Assembly (NCBI RefSeq): GCF_000015965.1
Contig: NC_009091.1
Location: 620,001-684,000 of the forward strand
Direction: 5' to 3'
Source: Prochlorococcus marinus str. MIT 9301
GTDB taxonomy: Bacteria > Cyanobacteriota > Cyanobacteriia > PCC-6307 > Cyanobiaceae
DNA length: 64,000 nucleotides
The position numbers and the translations under genes are program-made. The notes below the pieces were generated by a model, which saw nothing but the letters and a program-made list of their open reading frames with translations, had not been told where the DNA came from and ran no database searches. Of the stretch, positions 38,163 through 45,284 are shown in pieces (within the stretch, counting starts at the first letter, position 1; every line of letters begins with the position of its first letter).

Positions 38163-38299
38163 CTAACTTAAATCCAATCAAAAAGAAATTATCAAAAGTA
38201 GATAGAAAGATATCTATGCAAGACCCATCTAAATTATTAGCAGAATTTTTTAATGGTGTTGTCATTGAACTTGATGAAGAATATAAATATGACTCATAA
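38159..38299 (+). CDS. Small hypothetical protein (46 aa)
   Basis: Starts with ATGA overlapping the DUF1651 stop and encodes MTNLNPIKKKLSKVDRK, then QDPSKLLAEFFNGVVIELD. It is translationally coupled to its neighbours on both sides, since the next ATG lies 11 bases before its stop. No family recognised. Confidence 0.6.
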   Translation: MTNLNPIKKKLSKVDRKISMQDPSKLLAEFFNGVVIELDEEYKYDS

Positions 38300-38441
38300 A
38301 GAATTGATAGATCAAGTTTCCGCAAATTTATTTAAACAAAGTGGAAAGTTAGAAAGCAGAAGATCTTGGTTGGCAATGAGAAATTATCTTGAACAATTAG
38401 ATACCGAACAACTTAAATCCATGCTTAAGGACCATGGATAA
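38289..38441 (+). CDS. Small hypothetical protein (50 aa)
   Basis: Starts at ATG 38289 (MTHKELIDQVSANLFKQSGK), 11 bases before the end of the preceding gene. Helical, with a pattern reminiscent of small cyanobacterial hypothetical proteins. Third in the DUF1651 mini-operon. Longer frames upstream from 38253 are less likely. Confidence 0.65.
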   Translation: MTHKELIDQVSANLFKQSGKLESRRSWLAMRNYLEQLDTEQLKSMLKDHG

Positions 38442-38450
38442 TTAAAAACT

Positions 38451-38564
38451 TTATTTAGTTTTTATTTTTTTCTTAATTCTTAGAAAACCATAAGTTGCAA
38501 AGCCAATCAAAAACATATCCAAGTAAATATGCCAAGTAGGAAAAATCTGGTGTATTAATTCCAT
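38451..38564 (-). CDS. Small single-TM protein (37 aa)
   Basis: The ATG at 38564 overlaps the stop of the mini-ligase gene (TAATG). The product has one hydrophobic segment (WHIYLDMFLIGFATYGFL) and a basic C-terminus (RIKKKIKTK). It is coupled to the ligase gene and may be a membrane accessory; function unknown. Confidence 0.55.
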   Translation of the reverse strand: MELIHQIFPTWHIYLDMFLIGFATYGFLRIKKKIKTK

Positions 38565-39313
38565 TAACGTTTTATTGCCACCTGCCAATAAGGATAATCT
38601 AAATTTGATTTTTCTCTAATCAGTTGTAATTTTCTAGAATTTATTTTTACTACTATTCCATCTGTTGGATATTCACTAAAAAGCTTCCCTTCTAACCATC
38701 GTTTTCTAAATACTTCAACTTGGCTCGTAAAGTTGCATGAAATATCCTGAGGGATCTTGAAGCCAAGCTTAGAAAGACTCTTTTTGGACTCATATTGGTT
38801 AAGTGTTGAATTAAGTATTTGAAATGCGCAGAAGCTAAGACTTTGAGAAAATCCTTCTTTAGCTCTTAGAAATCCAGAAGCGATTCTCTGGGAGATATTT
38901 GGACTTTGGTTAGGTGCGTATAATTCACCTCTAACTTGAAGAACTCCTTGTAAAGGGAGATTATTGGGAATGTCTTGGATTTTAATAAGTTTACTAGTAA
39001 CATCTGTTCCTTTTCTTGAAATTGCTTTTTCCAATGTTCCATCCCTATATTGCAAAGCAACAGCACAACCATCAATTTTTGGTTCAATTAATAATCTGGT
39101 ATCTGCTAATAATCCTTTCAAAAATTCATCTATTGAATCCTTTTCCAATGAAGGTAAAACTAGTTTATTTTTCTTTTTAAAGTAATCACAATTAGGGTTT
39201 GTTCTCAATAAATTTTTTTCAAGTTGGTCGAACTGCTTATCAGAGATTAAAGCATTACCGTTTCTATAATTATCGTCATACCATTCAATTCGTTCTTCTA
39301 AATAAGTCTTCAT
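38564..39313 (-). CDS. Minimal NAD-dependent DNA ligase (LigA-type, adenylation core only)
   Basis: Domain Ia remnant (IEWYDDNYRNGNALISDKQF) precedes a nucleotidyltransferase domain with motif I EPKIDGCAVALQYRDG (Lys near residue 79), motif III RGELY, motif IV TDGIVVKI and motif V YWQVAIK. At 249 residues it lacks the OB fold, zinc finger, HhH and BRCT parts of the usual 670-residue LigA. Function is unknown; it could join nicks with a partner or adenylylate another substrate. An ATP-dependent ligase is also encoded (60210-61850). The upstream gene ends at 39314, adjacent. Confidence 0.8.
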   Translation of the reverse strand: MKTYLEERIEWYDDNYRNGNALISDKQFDQLEKNLLRTNPNCDYFKKKNKLVLPSLEKDSIDEFLKGLLADTRLLIEPKIDGCAVALQYRDGTLEKAISRKGTDVTSKLIKIQDIPNNLPLQGVLQVRGELYAPNQSPNISQRIASGFLRAKEGFSQSLSFCAFQILNSTLNQYESKKSLSKLGFKIPQDISCNFTSQVEVFRKRWLEGKLFSEYPTDGIVVKINSRKLQLIREKSNLDYPYWQVAIKR

Positions 39314-39520
39314 TTAATACGATGGCTTAAGTTTTTGGATAGTTATCCAACTTGGTTTATCCATAATCCATTTTTCTCTATCTTCATATTTAACAGTCCA
39401 TAAAAGAAATGAAGAAATTTCTTTTAGAGTTATGCCAACCAAATATCTTGTTTTTTGACTTATTGATATAAATCCAGATAATAATATTAATAAAATAAGT
39501 TTAAGCATATTTTTAATCAT
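39314..39520 (-). CDS. Small membrane-anchored protein (68 aa)
   Basis: N-terminal hydrophobic helix (MLKLILLILLSGFISIS), then a basic/aromatic tail with WIMDKPSWITIQKL. It abuts the mini-ligase start with no gap, so it is likely cotranscribed with it. No family recognised. Confidence 0.5.
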   Translation of the reverse strand: MIKNMLKLILLILLSGFISISQKTRYLVGITLKEISSFLLWTVKYEDREKWIMDKPSWITIQKLKPSY

Positions 39521-39550
39521 TTAAAAACTCAGAGTAATTTTGCGAACTTT

Positions 39551-39808
39551 TTAATTAATGCAATTCTTATAACCTTCAATCTTTGCTAGTTCATCAATAT
39601 TTAAACCTGTTTCTTCTAGTAAAGTTTCTCCTATATCGTCCTTATTAAATTTAGTTAAAGCTCCTTTAGTAGAGTACTTAATACATTGGTTTTTGTATTT
39701 TGCTTCTTTGACAACAGGAGATAAATAAAAACCAAACAAGATGATAAAAGCTCCATAGGTTACAACTTTTCTATGGTTTTTCCACCATTCATAAAATTTA
39801 TTCGACAC
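39551..39808 (-). CDS. Hypothetical protein with TM segment (85 aa)
   Basis: An N-terminal amphipathic and TM region (KVVTYGAFIILFGFYLSP) is followed by a soluble domain with two Cys (NQCIKYS and YKNCIN at the end). No family recognised. Confidence 0.55.
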   Translation of the reverse strand: MSNKFYEWWKNHRKVVTYGAFIILFGFYLSPVVKEAKYKNQCIKYSTKGALTKFNKDDIGETLLEETGLNIDELAKIEGYKNCIN

Positions 39809-39877
39809 GAAAAATAAATGACTTTTTTCTATTTTAAATTGACTGTCAACAGATTACTTTAGAAATTTCAGGATTGG

Positions 39878-40114
39878 TTAATTTATTGTTTTTTCATTAA
39901 TAGATTTAACCCAAGAATAATATCTTGATTTTCTAATCCTTTGCTCTTTCGAGACTAATCTATCCGCAGATTCTAGGGGTGATTCTCCTTTCTCAACTTT
40001 TGTTGTAATAGAAATACCAAAACCTTTTGCTTCAATTTTTGCAATGCCACCCTCTAAAAAAAATAAGAAAGACCAACCTTTATTCCATCCTAAATAGAAG
40101 GGATTTCGATACAT
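39878..40114 (-). CDS. Hypothetical protein (78 aa)
   Basis: Contains NKGWSFLFFLEGGIAKIEAKGFG and a basic C-terminal half (SADRLVSKEQRIRKSRYYSWVK). Likely a small, partly membrane-associated protein; function unknown. Confidence 0.5.
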   Translation of the reverse strand: MYRNPFYLGWNKGWSFLFFLEGGIAKIEAKGFGISITTKVEKGESPLESADRLVSKEQRIRKSRYYSWVKSINEKTIN

Positions 40115-40255
40115 TGCATTTTTTTTGGAGATACTCTTTCAATGATATTTTCCTTTTCAAGGAGTTACTTGTATTCACTATTACCAAATAAGAATTTTAC
40201 GGCTGATTATTTCTAGAAAGTAATTTTAGTATTTAAATGATTAGCAGAGGAATAC

Positions 40256-40284
40256 TTGACGTCTACGAATAGTACATTTATATT
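40256..40284 (+). promoter_or_regulatory. Predicted promoter of DUF1651 gene 2
   Basis: TTGACG (40256-40261), 17-base spacer, TATATT (40279-40284), then TAGTACA before the ATG. Near-copy of the promoter at 37808-37837. Confidence 0.6.
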
Positions 40285-40307
40285 ATTAGTACAAACGTAT
40301 TATCCTT

Positions 40308-40598
40308 ATGACTTCAGGAGTCGCTAATGTTCGGACTTATTTTTATTGTGGCAGCTTTATTGACCCCCCAACTGGCTGGTTATTTAACAAAAAAAGTGGT
40401 TTATTAATTTTTTTTGAGAGTTATAAGAAATCTGTATCTAATAACTTAAAAGTATATACTCATCTTTTCTATGCAAATGAATTAGGTGAACCAGCCCAAA
40501 TTAAAAATTCAAGACTTCATTCTATTGAGTGCGCTTGTGAAACATGGAATGAATTAATTTCAGGAGGTTGGCAAATTGTTACTAATAAATTCCAGTAA
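40308..40598 (+). CDS. DUF1651 protein 2
   Basis: A 96-residue paralogue of the gene at 37863 with GWLFNKKSGLLIFFE and ACETWNELISGGWQI. It shares upstream promoter and 5' coding bases with the first copy, indicating duplication. Function unknown. Confidence 0.75.
   Translation: MTSGVANVRTYFYCGSFIDPPTGWLFNKKSGLLIFFESYKKSVSNNLKVYTHLFYANELGEPAQIKNSRLHSIECACETWNELISGGWQIVTNKFQ
40327..40407 (+). CDS. Overlapping 26-codon hydrophobic frame inside DUF1651 gene 2
   Basis: ATG preceded by AGGAG with 6-base spacing; encodes MFGLIFIVAALLTPQLAGYL followed by TKKVVY, TAA at 40405-40407. It has the same length as the frame in gene 1 and an identical first six residues. Support is comparative only. Confidence 0.45.
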   Translation: MFGLIFIVAALLTPQLAGYLTKKVVY

Positions 40599-40600
40599 TA

Positions 40601-40834
40601 ATGATCAATGTAAATCCGTCAAAATGGGAATATCTAAAAGAATCTACCCTAAAACGAAAACGAACAAAGATTTGTATTACTTGCAATCACTTTCGCTACA
40701 GCACTACAGAAACTTTTGCTACTATCTTGATCTGTCCAAAATACGAAAAACGCATACCACAGGGTGATCATTTACTTAAAGGTTGTGAGTATTGGCAAAA
40801 AAATAGGACGATATTTTCTCTTGAAGTATCTTAA
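40601..40834 (+). CDS. Small Cys-rich protein, possible zinc binding (77 aa)
   Basis: CITCNHFRYSTTETFA and ICPKYEKRIPQGDHLLKGCEYW give C-x2-C ... C ... C, a likely metal site. It starts three bases after the DUF1651 gene 2 stop, so it is coupled to it. No family recognised. Confidence 0.6.
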   Translation: MINVNPSKWEYLKESTLKRKRTKICITCNHFRYSTTETFATILICPKYEKRIPQGDHLLKGCEYWQKNRTIFSLEVS

Positions 40835-40934
40835 TTATTCTCTAAATAAACTTCTCTAGCTAGAGATATTTAATTATGTAAACAAAGCATTATTTTATAC
40901 AACTTAAAAAATTATTTTTAAGTAATTTTGAAAC

Positions 40935-41036
40935 ATGATTCAATTCTATTTTTCCATATTTTTATTAGTTGTGCTTACATTTTTTGCACTTTTACTGGAT
41001 GCACCAGAATTGGCTTCTTTAATTCAAACATTTTAG
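40935..41036 (+). CDS. Small single-TM peptide (33 aa)
   Basis: One hydrophobic segment (YFSIFLLVVLTFFALLL) then DAPELASLIQTF. No ribosome-binding site or homologue seen; support is weak beyond composition and an uninterrupted ATG-to-TAG frame. Confidence 0.4.
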   Translation: MIQFYFSIFLLVVLTFFALLLDAPELASLIQTF

Positions 41037-41118
41037 TAAATAATAAATCAGCATTTTTACTGATTTACCTTCTTCACAGGTAAGGAGTAAGTTTAACTTG
41101 TTGAATAGGAGGGATCTT

Positions 41119-41160
41119 ATGATTGACAGTCCACCAGAGGAGTTTAATTATAAAATTTAA
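41119..41160 (+). CDS. Possible 13-codon leader peptide with strong RBS
   Basis: AGGAGG lies six bases before an ATG that encodes MIDSPPEEFNYKI and a stop. A symmetrical pair AAATCAG/CTGATTT lies upstream and a strong hairpin terminator (41187-41222) downstream. This could be a real tiny peptide or a regulatory leader within a small RNA. Confidence 0.4.
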   Translation: MIDSPPEEFNYKI

Positions 41161-41186
41161 ATCTAAATAAAACTAATGCTAAATCT

Positions 41187-41222
41187 GGAATGAATCTTCT
41201 ATTTGAGATTCATTCCTTTTTA
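41187..41222 (+). terminator. Rho-independent terminator, 11-bp stem
   Basis: Perfect stem GGAATGAATCT (41187-41197) with AGATTCATTCC (41206-41216), then six T. It ends the short transcription unit containing the 13-codon frame. The stem could also work on the opposite strand. Confidence 0.85.
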
Positions 41223-41329
41223 ATTACTTTCTAAAAAATGTAAATTATCAATAATTAATTTTAAAAGTAAAAAATCTATTCATTTTAAAATGATTTAGGC
41301 CAAAGTCTATTCTTAGATAGTGGCTAACT

Positions 41330-41512
41330 TTACCTGAATCCAAAACCATTTTTTTGTTCTTCTTTTTCTTCCCATTCATTAATAATTAGTTTTAGTAAAT
41401 TTTTAAGTTCTGAATTCGAAGCATCAGTGTCTTTTTGAAGATTTATACAAATGTTTTTTATTTCCTCAAAAGCATTATCAATTAATATTGTTTTTTGATC
41501 TGGATTAGCCAT
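41330..41512 (-). CDS. Small hypothetical protein (60 aa)
   Basis: An acidic/helical protein (AFEEIKNICINLQKD, NLLKLIINEWEEKEEQ) ending in GFGFR. Likely soluble; no family recognised. Confidence 0.5.
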   Translation of the reverse strand: MANPDQKTILIDNAFEEIKNICINLQKDTDASNSELKNLLKLIINEWEEKEEQKNGFGFR

Positions 41513-41518
41513 AGAATC

Positions 41519-41716
41519 TTAAAATGCTCCATTACAGTTGAATCCACTGCAGTTAATAACCCTAAAAATATTCATTACAAAGTTGTGGAATCTTTCATCA
41601 TAAAAAAATGCCCAGGTTGTAAATATAGCAAATCCAGAAACAGCAAAAGCAGCATATTGAAGCCAATGTATTCCATAGCTGTCCAATCCATTTTTATCAA
41701 AATCAGAATTACTCAA
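41519..41716 (-). CDS. Small single-TM protein (65 aa)
   Basis: An N-terminal polar region, then TM (WLQYAAFAVSGFAIFTTWAFFY), then FHNFVMNIFRVINCSGFNCNGAF with two Cys at the end. It lies seven bases upstream of the 60-residue gene on the same strand. Function unknown. Confidence 0.5.
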   Translation of the reverse strand: MSNSDFDKNGLDSYGIHWLQYAAFAVSGFAIFTTWAFFYDERFHNFVMNIFRVINCSGFNCNGAF

Positions 41717-41815
41717 TTGCCTTTTTACTTATAATAAAAATTTTTTTTTAAAAAGGAGAGATTTTTTTGAACGAAAGATTTATTTTTTTCTTTAAGACAT
41801 TAACTTATTGATGTT

Positions 41816-42070
41816 TTAAATAAAACCAGGTATTATCCACCCAAAAAAACCGTAGTTTATTATCAAAGCTAAAAAACCAATCATAGCTAATCTCCCATTT
41901 GTTATTTCAGCATTTTTCCAAAATTTACCCATGTAGTTTTTAATTTTTTTCGAATTTCTATCTATCAAATAATTTGGTTCTAAAGGTTCCTGCAATCTTT
42001 TGATTGCGTATAAGGAAAATTGAATTGTAATTGCGATGATAACAACTATAAAACTAGTAAGTGCATCCAT
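41816..42070 (-). CDS. High-light-inducible (Hli) chlorophyll-binding protein
   Basis: The C-terminal helix carries the Hli/LHC-type motif EITNGRLAMIGFLALII with the conserved E-x-x-N-G-R-x-A-M-x-G. An N-terminal helix (SFIVVIIAITIQFSLYA) makes it longer (84 residues) than a minimal Hli. These proteins bind chlorophyll and carotenoid and protect photosystems during light stress. Multiple hli copies in small-gene islands are typical of Prochlorococcus. Confidence 0.85.
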   Translation of the reverse strand: MDALTSFIVVIIAITIQFSLYAIKRLQEPLEPNYLIDRNSKKIKNYMGKFWKNAEITNGRLAMIGFLALIINYGFFGWIIPGFI

Positions 42071-42417
42071 TTTTAGATTTCATTTGTGATCATTTAGTAA
42101 GCCAAAAAGTGAATGACATTTGTAAGTATCCAACATTTCCTAATTCCGCTTTATTGTCAGAGGAAACTTAACTTGAATTATTAATTAATGTAACATATTT
42201 AAAAAAAATTAGTATGAATTCTTACTTTTTCTTAGGATTTCAGATTTTAAAGAACTTTAATGTTACATTTATGTGTCAGATTTCCAAGAGTAGTCTTTAT
42301 TAAATTGCAATATTAGATCTAAAGACTTTTCTCTAAGTTAGATAGAGTATCGAAATTTCTATAGGAATTTATTTTCAATATTATTTATTTAAATTAATTT
42401 TTAGTAACTAGAAATTA
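42071..42417. other. 347-base spacer without a supported gene
   Basis: AT-rich region upstream of the hli gene and downstream of the 39-residue gene. An unsupported 29-codon plus-strand frame (42213-42302) exists. I see no clear hairpin or RNA gene. It presumably contains the hli promoter. Confidence 0.5.
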
Positions 42418-42537
42418 TTATTTTTGTTTGATTTCTGGAAGGTAAAATTTATTGCCTAATGTATAACCAATTGACATAAGTACGAACCCGATAAGTTGAG
42501 GTAAATGAGAATTTGCAAGAGAGATTTTTTCAATCAT
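42418..42537 (-). CDS. Small single-TM protein (39 aa)
   Basis: ATG at 42537; MIEKISLANSHLPQLIGFVL followed by MSIGYTLGNKFYLPE. One hydrophobic segment with a short tail; probably membrane-bound. No family recognised. Confidence 0.5.
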   Translation of the reverse strand: MIEKISLANSHLPQLIGFVLMSIGYTLGNKFYLPEIKQK

Positions 42538-42588
42538 TTCTCAATCTATAAAATAATATATTAATAAAAAAATTTTAATTGTGTAAAT

Positions 42589-42762
42589 CTATTTTTTTTT
42601 GGATTCTTTAATTTCCCCAGATTTTTTTAGTGAATTAACAAGTCTTTCATTTTCTGTTTTTAAATTTTCTAATGCAGATTTTGTGAATTGTTCTTTAGCC
42701 TCAAATTTTGCTGAACTTATAACTTTTTTATTAGGCAGTTTTTTCTTCGGTTCTGACTTCAT
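42589..42762 (-). CDS. Small coiled-coil-like basic protein (57 aa)
   Basis: Starts at ATG 42762 (MKSEPKKK); a TTG start at 42771 adds three residues. Highly charged, with helix KSALENLKTENERLVNSLKKSG. The C-terminal half resembles the 41-residue protein at 46570-46695 (TNENDFLVKNLKKAG), suggesting paralogy. Confidence 0.5.
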   Translation of the reverse strand: MKSEPKKKLPNKKVISSAKFEAKEQFTKSALENLKTENERLVNSLKKSGEIKESKKK

Positions 42763-42859
42763 ATTAAACAAGTTTTAAAAAGCTTAGAAGTTATTTTTTT
42801 TGTATTAGGTATTATTTTTTACAGTTTACTGGTTAATAATATTTGTTTACATAAACAAA

Positions 42860-43072
42860 TTAAACTTTATCTTTTGGGAGCCTTAACCATCCAGTAGTCC
42901 ATTCTGATTTAAGTTTTGCCCATGAAATCCTTTTAATATCTTTTTTATTTTTGGTAGGAAAAATATCAACCCACCTATCTTCATTTTTTCCACCATAAGC
43001 TTTAACTTGAAAATGCCTATTTCCATTTATAGTTTTTGGTGCTGTCCAACACAAAGTAGGAGGCCATTTCAT
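42860..43072 (-). CDS. Trp-rich small protein (TIGR02450-like)
   Basis: 70 residues with Trp in MKWPPTLCWTAP, RHFQVKAYG, DRWVDIFP, ISWAKLKSEWTTGWLRL. The pattern of KWTA-like start, HF-x-V and terminal W-x-x-GWL matches the tryptophan-rich cyanobacterial family. Function unknown. Confidence 0.7.
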   Translation of the reverse strand: MKWPPTLCWTAPKTINGNRHFQVKAYGGKNEDRWVDIFPTKNKKDIKRISWAKLKSEWTTGWLRLPKDKV

Positions 43073-43096
43073 GAGAAATTTTAGAACTTATAAAAA

Positions 43097-43183
43097 CTAA
43101 AGGTTGCTTTGCCCTGTCAAAACCAAACCATAATATGCAATCGTACCAATAATCAGCACTATACCTAGTATCCTAATAATCAT
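43097..43183 (-). CDS. Tiny single-TM peptide (28 aa)
   Basis: ATG at 43183; MIIRILGIVLIIGTIAYYG then LVLTGQSNL. Same length and similar layout to the frame at 49957-50043 (TM segment then short Ser/Gly tail). Weak support. Confidence 0.4.
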   Translation of the reverse strand: MIIRILGIVLIIGTIAYYGLVLTGQSNL

Positions 43184-43253
43184 GATTTAATATTTTTAAA
43201 TTCAAGTTATCTTAAAGAAGTTTTATAAATTTGAGTTGAAGATTTAATATTTT

Positions 43254-43463
43254 CTAATTTTTCTTTTTTTTATTTCTAACTAACGAGTGGCAAGATTCAG
43301 GATGCCATTCATTTTGTATCTTGCCAATAAAATCATAAATAAATGAATCCGGACATCCAGTTTTTTTTTGAAGTTCTGAAAGTTCTTCTTTAATGAATTC
43401 ATATACACTCGTTATTACCCCTAAATTTTCTTCTTGGGAGGGAGCCCATTTTTTATTCTCCAT
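43254..43463 (-). CDS. Small hypothetical protein (69 aa)
   Basis: I prefer ATG 43463 (MENKKWAPSQEENLG), which avoids overlap with the gene ending at 43474; a longer frame begins at 43490. It carries a helical region (YEFIKEELSELQKKTG) and CHSLVRNKKKKN. No family recognised. Confidence 0.45.
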   Translation of the reverse strand: MENKKWAPSQEENLGVITSVYEFIKEELSELQKKTGCPDSFIYDFIGKIQNEWHPESCHSLVRNKKKKN

Positions 43464-43473
43464 TAACTTTTTT

Positions 43474-43644
43474 TCAATTATTTTCCACAATATCGTAATA
43501 GGTTATGTCTCCATAATCAGCATCTGAACAACAAATATCTCCATATAGTTCCTCTAACAAATCGTACGCATCTGAATATTTATCAAAACTTTGAGTTGTT
43601 AATTCGTCATCTTTCCCATCAATTCTAATTATTTTGTAGGTCAT
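43474..43644 (-). CDS. Small hypothetical protein (56 aa)
   Basis: ATG at 43644; MTYKIIRIDGKDDELTTQS, then FDKYSDAYDLLEELYGDICC and ADYGDITYYDIVENN. Acidic; contains a CC pair. Only a short gap to the preceding gene on the same strand. No family recognised. Confidence 0.55.
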   Translation of the reverse strand: MTYKIIRIDGKDDELTTQSFDKYSDAYDLLEELYGDICCSDADYGDITYYDIVENN

Positions 43645-43704
43645 TTTTTACTTAGATGCAAAAAGTATTTTTTGATTCATTAGATCATTTTATAAGTAAA
43701 AATC

Positions 43705-43911
43705 TTATTTAGGAGTATTTGTTGGGTAAAGCTTCTGAATTTTATTTTTCTGAATTTCTATTTTTCTTCTTTCATATTTTTTTGCCATTATTTTTCTGAT
43801 AAATAATTGTGGGATAAGCCAAACTAATGCAATAGCTATAGCCATGAAAGCGGGATTTCTCCACGTTAACCTAATAATCTCTTGTATAAATTCTTGATTG
43901 ATAATTTCCAT
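43705..43911 (-). CDS. Small single-TM basic protein (68 aa)
   Basis: TM segment FMAIAIALVWLIPQLFI followed by a very basic tail (KIMAKKYERRKIEIQKNKIQK). Positive-inside rule predicts a cytoplasmic tail. Function unknown. Confidence 0.5.
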   Translation of the reverse strand: MEIINQEFIQEIIRLTWRNPAFMAIAIALVWLIPQLFIRKIMAKKYERRKIEIQKNKIQKLYPTNTPK

Positions 43912-44085
43912 ACATTAAATTTTGATGATAAAAATATCTTTGCTTTTTTTATAAAATCTTTTAAATTTCATAACCCATCATAACCTTTAAAAAATCTAGT
44001 AAGGAATTTTATAAATTTTTTCTTTTTCTAGTTCTTTTTCTTTATATATTTGAGTTTAGATTAATTTTTATTTTTTAGTTTAGAG

Positions 44086-44751
44086 ATGTCGACTTATCTA
44101 ATTACAGGATCAAATAGAGGTATTGGATTAGAACTATGTAGGCAAATTCATAAGAGGGGAGATAATGTAATTGCAACGTGTAGGAAAGCTTCAAAAGAAC
44201 TTAGGGATTTAGGTGTGAGAATTGAAGAGAATATAGAAATTTCTTCTTATGAGTCGATAACAAACTTGTGTAAAAAACTATCTGGAGTTAATTTAGATTG
44301 CATAATTCATAATGCAGGAATTTATGAATTTAATTCTTTTGAAAACTTGGATAAAAAAAGTATTTTGCGGCAATTTGAAGTCAATGCATTGAGCCCAATA
44401 TGTATGACTCAATCACTTAAACATTTTTTAAAAAGATCTTCTAAAGTTGCTTTTATCACAAGTAGAATGGGATCTATTGAAGATAATACATCTGGAAGTT
44501 CTTATGGTTACAGGATGTCTAAAGTCGCTTTGTCCATGGCAGCAAAATCACTTTCTGTAGATTTATCAAAAGAAGATATTTATGTAGCTATTTTGCATCC
44601 TGGGTTAGTGAGTACAAGAATGACTGGCTTTACAAGTAATGGAATTAGTCCTGAAGAATCAGCAAATGGCCTTTTAAAACGTATAGATTCTTTAAATAAA
44701 AATAACTCGGGTTCGTTTTGGCATGCCAACGGAGAAGTTTTACCTTGGTAA
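44086..44751 (+). CDS. Short-chain dehydrogenase/reductase (SDR)
   Basis: Coenzyme motif TGSNRGIGLELCRQI, structural HNAGIYE, and catalytic YxxxK as SYGYRMSKVALSMAA. The 221-residue length is slightly short. Substrate unknown; typical cyanobacterial SDRs resemble C-factor/CsgA-type. It stands alone on the plus strand. Confidence 0.85.
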   Translation: MSTYLITGSNRGIGLELCRQIHKRGDNVIATCRKASKELRDLGVRIEENIEISSYESITNLCKKLSGVNLDCIIHNAGIYEFNSFENLDKKSILRQFEVNALSPICMTQSLKHFLKRSSKVAFITSRMGSIEDNTSGSSYGYRMSKVALSMAAKSLSVDLSKEDIYVAILHPGLVSTRMTGFTSNGISPEESANGLLKRIDSLNKNNSGSFWHANGEVLPW

Positions 44752-44883
44752 AATCTATATTTTTATTTTTAAGAGGGTTATATTGTTAATTTGTTAAAAA
44801 ACTTTTAAATTTTTAACGAATTTCTTTCTTTGTTTAATTCTTTTAGTTATCTTTAAAAAAACATTAGTAAAGGAGGTGATTCA

Positions 44884-45006
44884 TTGTCGTATCTACCGAA
44901 AAATGCGGTTATTAAAGGGGCCGTGAATTCAGTATCTTCATCACATTTATCGGTCTCTTTTTCTTTGATTAAGAAAAAAGGTTTTATAATCAATAGATTT
45001 ATATAA
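44884..45006 (+). CDS. Possible small peptide (40 aa) with perfect ribosome-binding site
   Basis: TTG start with AAAGGAGGTGAT just upstream, essentially a full anti-Shine-Dalgarno complement. The frame encodes MSYLPKNAVIKGAV, a Ser-rich stretch and KKKGFIINRF, ending before a strong terminator (45027-45062). It might instead be a small RNA whose sequence mimics a ribosome-binding site. Confidence 0.4.
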   Translation: MSYLPKNAVIKGAVNSVSSSHLSVSFSLIKKKGFIINRFI

Positions 45007-45026
45007 ATCAGTTACTTAATATTTAA

Positions 45027-45062
45027 AAGCTCTGCATCTCGTGAAGTTGCAGAGCTTTTTTT
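45027..45062 (+). terminator. Rho-independent terminator, 10-bp stem
   Basis: AAGCTCTGCA (45027-45036) pairs with TGCAGAGCTT (45048-45057), followed by a T-run. It ends the unit with the 40-codon frame; the minus strand also offers an A-run on the far side. Confidence 0.85.
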
Positions 45063-45092
45063 ATGAATTTAAATAGTCTTTTAAAATTTACT

Positions 45093-45194
45093 CTATCTTT
45101 TTTGGCCGAAGTAAATTAAGGCTAAAAAAGATAAAGTGCTTACCAAAGCAATTAAGTACCATCCAGTTGAGGAGTTGCTAGTTACTTCGGTCAT
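45093..45194 (-). CDS. Small single-TM protein (33 aa)
   Basis: ATG at 45194, immediately after the preceding TAA. MTEVTSNSSTGWYLIALV and STLSFLALIYFGQKR. Last of a four-gene tight operon of small membrane proteins. Function unknown. Confidence 0.55.
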   Translation of the reverse strand: MTEVTSNSSTGWYLIALVSTLSFLALIYFGQKR

Positions 45195-45284
45195 TTATTT
45201 TGATTCATCGGAGGAATTGATTATTTGAGTGAAAATCACAATTGATATCATTAAAAAAACTAAAAGGATGTAAGTTACGTTCAT
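45195..45284 (-). CDS. Small single-TM protein (29 aa)
   Basis: ATG at 45284; hydrophobic MNVTYILLVFLMISIVIFTQ then a polar tail ending in SSDESK. It abuts its neighbours without gaps on both sides, supporting real coupling. Confidence 0.5.
   Translation of the reverse strand: MNVTYILLVFLMISIVIFTQIINSSDESK

Noticed and set aside
42213-42302. A 29-codon plus-strand frame upstream of hli.
   Set aside because: No ribosome-binding site and no similarity; likely chance in AT-rich DNA.
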